Of a stretch of DNA of 36,220 nt, positions 30,139 through 35,336 are shown in pieces (position 1 is the first letter of the stretch; each line of letters opens with the position of its first letter). Origin of the DNA: a virus. The notes beneath the pieces are model-generated. The model saw only the letters and a list, made by a program, of their open reading frames with translations, had not been told where the DNA came from and ran no database searches. Both the position numbers and the translations under genes were made by a program. Location of the stretch: the IMG/VR virus record IMGVR_UViG_3300045581_000040, positions 1-36,220 of that record; one strand, 5' to 3'.

Positions 30139-30148
30139 ACAGTTCTGA
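30139..30148. promoter_or_regulatory. Operator-like dyad 3 (one mismatch)
   Basis: ACAGTTCTGA differs from dyad 2 only in its last base. It is on the early side of the control region, 156 bases before the first plus-strand gene. A weaker relative, TCAGTTCTAT, is at 30111-30120. Confidence 0.35.
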
Positions 30149-30210
30149 GGGGACTGATACAGGAGTCAGTCTGCCTCGCTTCTAATAACACAGATTCTGG
30201 GCGCTCGGTC

Positions 30211-30216
30211 TATAAA
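30211..30216 (+). promoter_or_regulatory. Weak -10-like element for the rightward operon
   Basis: TATAAA (within TATAAATAAT) lies about 90 bases before the first rightward gene, and the resulting leader would contain the TGCGAACC hairpin at 30241-30259. No good -35 hexamer is seen at 17 bases upstream. If it is a promoter it may need an activator, and the phage WhiB is one candidate. Confidence 0.25.
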
Positions 30217-30304
30217 TAATGTTCTATATCTGGGTGGCTATGCGAACCGAAGGTTCGCAGGTCTGAGTAGTGTAGATAGAAATCCTATCTGCAGAAAGGT
30301 TCCT

Positions 30305-30709
30305 ATGTCAGAGAGCAATGGCATCTCCGTAACAAATATGTGCTACCAATGCCAAGCACTTTATGACCTTTGTCCCGACTGCCTTGAACTCAAGGATGCT
30401 AGGGATATAGATATTGCCCATCAGATAGTTGATGAGGGCAATCTCCAATACCGTTTTGTCTGGTCCCAAACAGAGACTACGGTGTCCAATCACGACTGGG
30501 TTGGTTCAATCACCAAACTTCGCCGTCCTGCCATCCTCGCAGATGGTAGTAAGGTTGAAGAGCGGTATGAATTCCTTGACCCAATCTCACTACTTGCAGA
30601 CCGCATCATTGACCTTGAGACTAGTCTCACCGTCACCGATAATGAGACAGTCTGCGAGCAGTGCCACTATCTTCACAACAAGGCAATTGCCTGCCCAAAC
30701 TGCAACTAG
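30305..30709 (+). CDS. Double zinc-knuckle protein
   Basis: A 134-residue protein with CxxC pairs at both ends: C13/C16 and C23/C26 (CYQC...CPDC), and C117/C120 and C130/C133 (CEQC...CPNC). The middle 80 residues look beta-rich and basic in part (DWVGSITKLRRPAILADGSK). Two zinc ribbons bracketing a beta body suggest a nucleic-acid or protein-binding factor, possibly regulatory, as this is the first gene of the rightward operon. AGAAAGGTTCCT precedes the ATG. I do not recognise a family. Confidence 0.7.
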   Translation: MSESNGISVTNMCYQCQALYDLCPDCLELKDARDIDIAHQIVDEGNLQYRFVWSQTETTVSNHDWVGSITKLRRPAILADGSKVEERYEFLDPISLLADRIIDLETSLTVTDNETVCEQCHYLHNKAIACPNCN

Positions 30710-30718
30710 TTCACACAA

Positions 30719-30753
30719 CGGCGACCCCCGACAGGGTGTCGGGGGCTTCGCCG
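30719..30753 (+). terminator. Very stable GC-rich stem-loop without U tract
   Basis: CCCCCGACA (30725-30733) pairs with TGTCGGGGG (30737-30745) around GGG. An outer stem, CGGCGA (30719-30724) with TCGCCG (30748-30753), extends it across a two-base bulge, for 15 pairs in all. It lies directly after the zinc-knuckle gene. The downstream ACAACAACTC lacks the run of T expected of an intrinsic terminator, so it may be a partial terminator, an RNase-resistant 3' end or a site for a host factor. Confidence 0.6.
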
Positions 30754-30782
30754 ACAACAACTCTAAGTAGAAAGGCTTAACC

Positions 30783-31100
30783 GTGAACGCATTTTCGTTT
30801 CATAATGCAACGCTAAAGTCAGTCAATGACTACGGCAACATTGCAAAAGGTATCGTTCAATCTCGCCAAGCATCCATCAACCCAGATGGCACAGTTCGTG
30901 AGAAGTTCGTCGCATCTCGTCAGGTAACCTTCCAAGACCCAGCAATCTTGGCAGAACTTCGCAAGCGCCTCGCAAGCAATTCGGAGTTCAAAGTAACCCT
31001 CTCAGGTTATATGACCACCACAGTTCGTGAAGATAAGTCCACCAAGAAATCCACTTGGTATGACAATCAGATAGTCACAGAACTAGAGTTCCTAGATTAG
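30783..31100 (+). CDS. SSB-like OB-fold protein (tentative)
   Basis: A 105-residue protein from a GTG start with AGAAAGG upstream. Strands alternate with turns (NAFSFHNATLKSVNDYGNI, FVASRQVTFQDP, FKVTLSGYMTTTVRED) and the chain ends WYDNQIVTELEFLD. The pattern resembles a single-stranded DNA-binding OB fold, with a helix between strands 3 and 4 (DPAILAELRKRLASN). There is no acidic SSB tail except the final ELEFLD. The gene is flanked by a strong hairpin and a true terminator, so it is almost monocistronic, as highly expressed SSB genes often are. Confidence 0.45.
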   Translation: MNAFSFHNATLKSVNDYGNIAKGIVQSRQASINPDGTVREKFVASRQVTFQDPAILAELRKRLASNSEFKVTLSGYMTTTVREDKSTKKSTWYDNQIVTELEFLD

Positions 31101-31110
31101 GAACCACCGC

Positions 31111-31148
31111 GCAGGGCAGGGGCTTCGGTCTCTGCCCTGCTTTCCTTT
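31111..31148 (+). terminator. Strong intrinsic terminator with TTCG tetraloop
   Basis: GCAGGGCAG (31111-31119) pairs with CTGCCCTGC (31132-31140). The inner bases continue the stem with wobbles to a UUCG loop (31124-31127), and TTTCCTTT follows. It is a textbook intrinsic terminator placed 10 bases after the SSB-like stop. Confidence 0.9.
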
Positions 31149-31195
31149 AATGCAAAGGCAGTCAGGTACCACAAAGAGTAAAGCGAGCAGATTAT

Positions 31196-31381
31196 ATGTA
31201 TCTATCAGAATTAGACCTCATCGCAGTATCCATAGCACTCGTAGCACTGATGGCTACGACTGCTATATCTAGTTACTACCACATCAGATATCGCCAAGCC
31301 TATGAGAACACAGTAAGGATGTTAAAAATAGAACGCTCAGCCAGAGCGTATTGGGATGAGCACAAAGGAGCAAGCCTATGA
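31196..31381 (+). CDS. Small single-pass membrane protein
   Basis: A 61-residue protein with one hydrophobic helix at about 6-26 (LDLIAVSIALVALMATTAIS) and a charged helical tail with many Arg/Glu/Lys (RMLKIERSARAYWDEHKG). The N-terminus is short and acidic and the tail is basic, so the tail should face the cytoplasm. It lies after the terminator and overlaps the following zinc protein by ATGA. Function is not recognised; superinfection exclusion or membrane anchoring are options. Confidence 0.6.
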   Translation: MYLSELDLIAVSIALVALMATTAISSYYHIRYRQAYENTVRMLKIERSARAYWDEHKGASL

Positions 31382-31620
31382 TGACCGTGTATGCCACAAG
31401 ACGGTGCCCAGTCTGCCTAAAGACAGGCACCATTATGGTAGACGAAGACGAGTTATTCACCTATCTCAGAGGTGAGTATGTTCAGACTGCATTTAAATCC
31501 TTGACTATTCCACTGCGAGAGCAGATAATTAGTGGCGTCCATCCAGACTGCTGGCAACAGTTATGGGGACAAGAGCGAGTTAATGAGAACGAAGGGGACT
31601 ATTCAGATGTCAACGACTGA
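31378..31620 (+). CDS. Actinophage-type zinc-binding mini-protein
   Basis: An 80-residue protein beginning MMTVYATRRCPVCLKTG, with C10 and C13, and a distant HPDC pair (H55, C58) which would complete a four-ligand zinc site. The middle is a helical bundle segment (LREQIISGVHPDCWQQLW). The layout CPxC - helix - ISG(I/V)xPxCW recurs in actinobacteriophage early genes as far as I recall, without known function. The tail is acidic. Confidence 0.65.
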   Translation: MMTVYATRRCPVCLKTGTIMVDEDELFTYLRGEYVQTAFKSLTIPLREQIISGVHPDCWQQLWGQERVNENEGDYSDVND

Positions 31621-31741
31621 TAAGTATTTCAAAGCCGAGTGCCAAAAATGTGGCTGGGATTTAGTAGTCCCAACCAAAGACCGCAATGAGCACGAGTATT
31701 ATCTCTGCCAAAACTGCGCCTTCAGCAAGGTCGGTGCATAA
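31607..31741 (+). CDS. 44-residue zinc-ribbon protein
   Basis: I use the ATG at 31607, not an in-frame start at 31532, because GAAGGGGAC stands 8 bases ahead and the overlap with the previous gene falls to 14 bases. The peptide begins MSTTDKYFKAECQKCGWDLV and has C12-x2-C15 and C34-x2-C37 (CQNC), a classic two-knuckle zinc ribbon. It ends in a TAATG junction with the next gene. Role unknown; DNA or protein contacts are typical for zinc ribbons of this size. Confidence 0.75.
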   Translation: MSTTDKYFKAECQKCGWDLVVPTKDRNEHEYYLCQNCAFSKVGA

Positions 31742-31908
31742 TGAGAGACGAAAACATCCTACTAAACCTAGCCGAGATAGCATCTTGGCTAGACAGTCTT
31801 ATTGTAGAAGTCAATAAGATTAATGAAGTAGTAGAAGACCTAATAGCCGAAGCACCAGTATCACTGGCTGCTTGGGATAAGGTAGGAGAACAGGTGTGGA
31901 ACAAGTAA
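31741..31908 (+). CDS. 55-residue acidic helical protein
   Basis: Found by extending from the TAATG junction. ATG at 31741 and TAA at 31906-31908. The peptide starts MRDENILLNLAEIASWLDSL and continues with IVEVNKINEVVEDLIAEAP, an amphipathic helix with regular Leu/Ile spacing, and ends AWDKVGEQVWNK. It is probably a small coiled-coil partner protein. The next gene's GTG lies inside its last codons, so the two are translated as a pair. Confidence 0.65.
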   Translation: MRDENILLNLAEIASWLDSLIVEVNKINEVVEDLIAEAPVSLAAWDKVGEQVWNK

Positions 31909-32000
31909 ATGAAGTTATCTTTCCACACATCCCAACAGGAATCACCTGGCTATACCTCATTGCAATTGGATATTGCATATACAGATGGGCTACTAAATGA
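31896..32000 (+). CDS. 34-residue membrane peptide preceding the secreted transglycosylase
   Basis: A GTG at 31896 with AGGAG 8 bases upstream opens a frame to TGA at 31998-32000. It overlaps the upstream gene by 13 bases and joins the transglycosylase by ATGA. The peptide begins MEQVNEVIFPHIPTGITW and ends LYLIAIGYCIYRWATK, a single hydrophobic helix with a basic end. This would be a tiny inner-membrane peptide. Its position suits a holin-like, pinholin-like or signal-assisting role for the enzyme, which is inference. Confidence 0.55.
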   Translation: MEQVNEVIFPHIPTGITWLYLIAIGYCIYRWATK

Positions 32001-32431
32001 AAAAGAAATTAGCAGCGCTTGTCAGTTGGCTATTGACACTTTCGTCAGCCATATTTCCCATACAATCGTGGGCAGATACGGTCAAGCACAAGTGGATAGA
32101 CGGCGACGAGTCAGTGCAGAAGCACCGCAAGGAAATCAGATGGACGAAATCCTTGAGCAGATACTATGCGAAGGCTCTAATCTCAGCACAGTATGAGCAA
32201 TGGGATAACTCAGAATTCCGTGCGCTTAAAAAACTATGGGGTAAAGAATCTGCTTGGGACCATACAGCAGACAACCCTAAGTCATCAGCCTTCGGCATAC
32301 CACAGTTGTTAGGACTAGCACCTAACACGCCTGCGCCCGAGCAGATTGCTCGTGGCTTGGCTTATATTGAACATCGCTATGGCAAACCATCAGTTGCTTG
32401 GGCACACTGGCGCAAGCATAAATGGTATTAG
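31997..32431 (+). CDS. Secreted SLT-type lytic transglycosylase
   Basis: A 144-residue protein with a signal peptide at 1-26 (MKKKLAALVSWLLTLSSAIF, then PIQSWA and a likely cut after SWA). The C-terminal catalytic domain has the SLT-like motif WGKESAWDH with catalytic E84, and the NPKSSAFGIPQLL motif (93-105), followed by GLAYIEHRYGKPSVAWAHW. It should cut glycan strands outside the membrane. It belongs to the rightward operon, not the late lysis module, so its job may be distinct: wall remodelling during infection, a second lysis path or superinfection exclusion. The ATGA link to a tiny membrane peptide is notable. Confidence 0.85.
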   Translation: MKKKLAALVSWLLTLSSAIFPIQSWADTVKHKWIDGDESVQKHRKEIRWTKSLSRYYAKALISAQYEQWDNSEFRALKKLWGKESAWDHTADNPKSSAFGIPQLLGLAPNTPAPEQIARGLAYIEHRYGKPSVAWAHWRKHKWY

Positions 32432-32433
32432 AT

Positions 32434-32519
32434 TTCTTTATGCCTGACATATGCATAAAGAAGTGTTGGGTTCGCAATGATACCCGAGTAAGAGTGTCGT
32501 AGTCGGCACCACCCAACAC
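32434..32519 (+). ncRNA. Tandem stem-loops, candidate structured RNA or terminator array
   Basis: TTCTTTATGC (32434-32443) pairs perfectly with GCATAAAGAA (32453-32462), and directly after it GTGTTGGGT (32463-32471) pairs perfectly with ACCCAACAC (32511-32519). The inner part of the second element can form CCGA/TCGG or GGGT/ACCC alternatives. It is 109 bases from one gene to the next, nearly all structured. No U tract follows. It could be a 3' UTR structure, a small RNA or a processing site. Confidence 0.45.
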
Positions 32520-32540
32520 AACAAACAAAGGAGACTATCA

Positions 32541-32939
32541 ATGGCAAGACGCGGACAGACCGTGAATGTCAAGGTGCCACGCAAGAAAGTAATTGCAGCC
32601 CTTGAAAAGTCGCTCAAGAAACTTGAGGAAGACTACAAGAACCAAGATAAACTAGAAAAAGAATACTCGGTTAAGTATGACAAGTGGCTTAAACTTGTGT
32701 ATTCAAAAGTGAAATCTGCTACACCAACAAATATTGAAGTAAGATATGGTGCCGTGCAAGTTTCATTTGCCAAACCAAGTTCTTTACCTAAAGAACCAAG
32801 CAAAGACTATAATGTAGTTCACGATTGGCAATACAAAGATAACAAAGAAGAGATAGAGAATGCTATCCGCCTTCTTAATATGTGCGAAGATGAACACATC
32901 AGCACTGCAACCTACGGCAGCATCAGCAAATATCTATGA
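32541..32939 (+). CDS. Basic protein of unknown function
   Basis: A 132-residue protein that opens MARRGQTVNVKVPRKKVIAA, then a charged helix (LEKSLKKLEEDYKNQDKLEK) and a mixed strand/helix end. The sequence is rich in Lys/Glu with no Cys clusters and no membrane segment. The early coiled coil may serve oligomerisation. The start has AAAGGAGAC upstream and the end joins the next gene by ATGA. I do not recognise a family; related proteins occur in actinophage early regions. Confidence 0.65.
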   Translation: MARRGQTVNVKVPRKKVIAALEKSLKKLEEDYKNQDKLEKEYSVKYDKWLKLVYSKVKSATPTNIEVRYGAVQVSFAKPSSLPKEPSKDYNVVHDWQYKDNKEEIENAIRLLNMCEDEHISTATYGSISKYL

Positions 32940-33109
32940 GTCAATACAAAGTAACAGCAGAAGTTGACTACATAGTAACTGCTATGTCTATGTCAGAGGC
33001 TATGACTATAGTAGAGCAACACTCAGAACACCCACTCGTCGGACAAGGTGCCGACTCGTGGTGTGATGATGTAAGAGTAATATCGGCAGCAATTAACAAA
33101 GGAGACTAG
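32936..33109 (+). CDS. 57-residue small beta-alpha protein
   Basis: Found in the gap: ATG at 32936 overlaps the previous stop by ATGA, and the frame ends with TAG at 33107-33109. The peptide starts MSQYKVTAEVDYIVTAMSMS and continues EAMTIVEQHSEHPLVG, a beta strand followed by a helix, then a second strand pair. The layout resembles the C-terminal domain of the 144-residue protein at 34646-35080 (TGRIEFTITDIEADSEEEAR), so these may share a small ferredoxin-like fold. The stop TAG forms part of the GGAGACTAG ribosome-binding site of the next gene. Confidence 0.65.
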   Translation: MSQYKVTAEVDYIVTAMSMSEAMTIVEQHSEHPLVGQGADSWCDDVRVISAAINKGD

Positions 33110-33110
33110 C

Positions 33111-33671
33111 GTGTCATTAATACAAGAACTACGGGTAGATGTAGATACAGAACTACTAGCCCAATCTGGGTTATATAATCCAGAAGATAAAGAAACTAAT
33201 GTTCGTATCATCAATGATATCCGAGCATCGCTATGTAATATGCGTGCAAACATAGCACCAGAGGCTAAGCACATTGCAGAAGTAGCAATTGCTACCAATG
33301 AAAATCTTCAGATAAGAGACTTCTTAATGGGGATTAATACAGAAGCATCTGATACTACATTCTCACCAGAGGATGTATATGATTATCTATTGTTAATTGG
33401 AACAACAGTTAACAAACAAATAGCAGTGCCAATTGCTACCGTCTTTGCCGCGCATCTTTACGAGCGCGACAAAGCCGATGCCAAAAATGCTATTCAAGAA
33501 GTGCTAGCAATCAATCCAGAATATAGTCTTGCAAATCTACTCAACAGAGTATTTACTGCAGACATAGACGCAGACTTCTTAAAAGTAATGGCGTCTGATT
33601 TGCATAGCCAAGTGCTGAATGTCATTTATGAAAAGGAGACAGATGACAACGACAACAGCAGTGCCGAGTAA
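33111..33671 (+). CDS. DUF4192-like protein
   Basis: A 186-residue protein from a GTG start one base after the preceding stop. The second half carries PIATVFAAHLYERDKADAKN and AIQEVLAINPEYSLANLLNR. This is the pattern of the C-terminal region of DUF4192 proteins of actinobacteria, where a helix pair is followed by an AL-A-DP-LA-LL segment. DUF4192 has no known activity. The N-terminal half (LIQELRVDVDTELLAQ) is not diagnostic. It overlaps the DUF932 gene by 29 bases. The family match is from memory of the pattern and should be treated as tentative. Confidence 0.5.
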   Translation: MSLIQELRVDVDTELLAQSGLYNPEDKETNVRIINDIRASLCNMRANIAPEAKHIAEVAIATNENLQIRDFLMGINTEASDTTFSPEDVYDYLLLIGTTVNKQIAVPIATVFAAHLYERDKADAKNAIQEVLAINPEYSLANLLNRVFTADIDADFLKVMASDLHSQVLNVIYEKETDDNDNSSAE

Positions 33672-34632
33672 GAACCTATCTAACTGGGTCAAGTCTGGTG
33701 TTGCAGTAACAGCAACATCAGCCAGTGATGTAGCCAGACAAGCAGGTCTTGACTGGTCAGTATCATTACACCCAATGACAGCCTCCTATACAATTCCAGG
33801 AGCAGGTCAGCCAATATCAATACCAGTTAGAAACAAGCAAGCAGTCATCAAGACAACACCGTTCGGTAAAGTAGATAACATCGGTGTAGTCGGCAACAAG
33901 TATCAGATATTCCAGAACGCAGATATCTTCTCTGCATTAGATAGCCTTATTGATTCAGGTGAGGCTCGTTATGCAGCAGCAGGTGAGTATGACGGAGGAG
34001 CAAAGGTATGGATGTTGCTCTCTCTGCCATATGAAATCAATGTGGCTAACGACCCACACGCAGCCTTCATACTAGCCAAGACTAGCCACGATGGCAGCAG
34101 TTCAGTTGTTATCAAGCCAATCATTGAGCGTTTGTTCTGCGCAAATCAGATAAATAAACTATATAGAAATACAAATAAGTTTACTTATACATTGCGCCAT
34201 ACCAGCAACAGCAAACTAGAAGTCAGTCAGATAAGTCATATCCTTAACTTGTCTTATAGTAATGCTGAAGAATACAGCCAGATTGCTGGCAAACTATTGA
34301 CTAAAGATGTAGCAAGAGAGCAGGCTCTGGATTACTTTAAGAAAGTATTTCCTCTGCCATCTGCTATTGAGAATACCCCAGTCAATCTACTTAGCCAAGG
34401 TGAGAAGGCTCAGCGTAGCCGTGCTATGACAGCACGACATATAGCCAGCCAGATTTACTTCAACAGTGAGACACAAGAGAACATCAGAGGTACTGAGTTT
34501 GGCTTGTGGCAATCCATCATTGAGTATGCAGACCACGGCAAGCAAGACAAAGGTACTAAGACAGGCATCAGAGCGATGTCTGGTGGCTCTGATGCTCTGA
34601 AAATCAGGGCACTTGAGTTACTAACAGTCTAA
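33643..34632 (+). CDS. DUF932 phage/plasmid-like protein
   Basis: A 329-residue protein with the DUF932 (TIGR03299) signature: TIPGAGQPISIPVRNKQAV, the segment VVGNKYQIFQNADIFSALDS (84-102), then AAAGEYDGGAKVWMLLSLP and later VIKPIIERLFCANQINKL. DUF932 proteins are widely carried by phages and plasmids next to recombination genes; their function is unresolved. I start at ATG 33643, not 33619, because AAAAGGAGACAG is placed correctly and the opening MTTTTAVPSKNL is typical. The next gene lies 13 bases further with another GGAGAC site. Confidence 0.75.
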   Translation: MTTTTAVPSKNLSNWVKSGVAVTATSASDVARQAGLDWSVSLHPMTASYTIPGAGQPISIPVRNKQAVIKTTPFGKVDNIGVVGNKYQIFQNADIFSALDSLIDSGEARYAAAGEYDGGAKVWMLLSLPYEINVANDPHAAFILAKTSHDGSSSVVIKPIIERLFCANQINKLYRNTNKFTYTLRHTSNSKLEVSQISHILNLSYSNAEEYSQIAGKLLTKDVAREQALDYFKKVFPLPSAIENTPVNLLSQGEKAQRSRAMTARHIASQIYFNSETQENIRGTEFGLWQSIIEYADHGKQDKGTKTGIRAMSGGSDALKIRALELLTV

Positions 34633-34645
34633 GAAGGAGACTAAA

Positions 34646-35080
34646 GTGGAATACTTATATACAGATAGCGACGGTAATACAATCAAGTTTACCGACGATA
34701 TGATTAAGGCTGCGCTAGATGAGCGTGCTCAACTACGCAAGGATTTAAATAGCCACATTGAACTTGCTCAGTCAAGACATAGCAAAATTGTAGATATACG
34801 CAGTAATGTCTATGACTTCTTTAATGAACGCTATGATTCAGGCAGCGATGATATTACCTGCACAGTTGATGACATCAATGAGTTGCTGGAGTACATTGGC
34901 GCCGACAAACTTAAGAGACTATTCACAGTCACAGGTCGTATAGAGTTTACTATCACAGACATTGAGGCAGACTCAGAGGAAGAAGCCCGTGATATGGTAG
35001 AGAATAATCTCAGCGTAGAGTTTGATGGCAACTTAGTGGACGACTACAACATAGATGTCCACGATGTTGAACAGCAATAA
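34646..35080 (+). CDS. Acidic two-domain protein of unknown function
   Basis: A 144-residue protein from GTG with AAGAAGGAGACTAAA upstream. The first half is helical (MIKAALDERAQLRKDLNSHI, VYDFFNERYDSG). The second half is a strand-helix-strand unit (FTVTGRIEFTITDIEADSEE, EARDMVENNLSVEFDGN) that recalls the 57-residue protein at 32936-33109. The chain is acidic overall and ends DVHDVEQQ. No family is recognised. It could be a DNA mimic or a modulator of the adjacent nuclease, but nothing in the sequence proves it. Confidence 0.65.
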   Translation: MEYLYTDSDGNTIKFTDDMIKAALDERAQLRKDLNSHIELAQSRHSKIVDIRSNVYDFFNERYDSGSDDITCTVDDINELLEYIGADKLKRLFTVTGRIEFTITDIEADSEEEARDMVENNLSVEFDGNLVDDYNIDVHDVEQQ

Positions 35081-35084
35081 CTAA

Positions 35085-35258
35085 ATGTCAGAAGTAACAG
35101 GTCATAATTATTTTAAGACACTGTTATCTGGTAGTTGTATGGTAGGCAATCATACGGAATGTGATGGTGTCTCTTGGGTTGGCATCAAAGCATTAAGGAG
35201 ACCGTGTGATTGTCAATGCCACGCCGATGCAGAACAGTATCAAATCCCTTCCGTCTGA
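35085..35258 (+). CDS. 57-residue Cys/His-rich protein
   Basis: Found in the 256-base gap before the nuclease. ATG at 35085, TGA at 35256-35258. The peptide begins MSEVTGHNYFKTLLSGSCMV, has a GNHTECDG motif (H23, C26) and a PCDCQCH cluster (C41, C43, C45, H46). The pattern NHxxCDG...CxCxCH is a zinc-binding layout seen in small actinophage proteins as far as I recall. The ribosome-binding site is weak, so coupling to the gene 4 bases upstream is likely. The last nine codons lie inside a perfect 12-base stem-loop (35231-35267). Confidence 0.6.
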   Translation: MSEVTGHNYFKTLLSGSCMVGNHTECDGVSWVGIKALRRPCDCQCHADAEQYQIPSV

Positions 35259-35267
35259 TACTGTTCT
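35231..35267 (+). terminator. 12-base perfect stem-loop over the stop of the Cys/His-rich gene
   Basis: AGAACAGTATCA (35231-35242) pairs with TGATACTGTTCT (35256-35267) around a 13-base loop; the right arm begins with the gene's own TGA. CCTTAG follows, with no real U tract. It could be an attenuator before the nuclease gene or a translation-coupled structure that the ribosome unfolds up to the stop codon. Confidence 0.55.
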
Positions 35268-35274
35268 CCTTAGA

Positions 35275-35316
35275 GAGCAGACTGGTTTCTGATTAGTCTC
35301 CTTTATCAGTCTGCTC
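35275..35316 (+). terminator. Second stem-loop upstream of the nuclease gene
   Basis: GAGCAGACTG (35275-35284) pairs perfectly with CAGTCTGCTC (35307-35316), loop 22 bases, 20 bases before the start codon of the RecB-like gene and next to its AAAGGAG site. Together with the stem-loop before it, it makes a two-hairpin leader. Confidence 0.55.
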
Positions 35317-35336
35317 CCTATTAAAGGAGATGTTAA

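Larger units (their letters stand above)
29791..30304. promoter_or_regulatory. Divergent control region with hairpins and operator-like dyads
   Basis: 514 bases with no gene on either strand. Perfect inverted repeats occur at 29867-29886 (GCAAGCC stem), 29897-29911 (GGGCAC), 29927-29951 (CCGTTC), 30078-30099 (CCCGCCA), and 30241-30259 (TGCGAACC). Short direct repeats ATAGGACA lie at 29998-30005 and 30009-30016. The dyad ACAG-NN-CTGT occurs at both edges. The late operon starts leftward and the early/middle operon rightward, so it is a transcription switch. An origin or packaging site in the same DNA cannot be ruled out. Confidence 0.8.

Noticed and set aside
31909-32196. 95-residue plus-strand open frame
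   Set aside because: It overlaps the well-supported membrane peptide and the transglycosylase, has no ribosome-binding site and its sequence is not protein-like.
32463-32519. tRNA-like acceptor stem GTGTTGGGT/ACCCAACAC with a GGTTCG inside
   Set aside because: Only 57 bases long, no anticodon arm or T-arm at the correct distance, so it cannot be a normal tRNA. Kept only as a structured element.
35206-35300. AAGGAGACC followed by an ATG opening a 26-residue frame through the two stem-loops
   Set aside because: Spacing from the purine-rich site to the ATG is too long and the alternative Cys/His-rich frame is far more protein-like.
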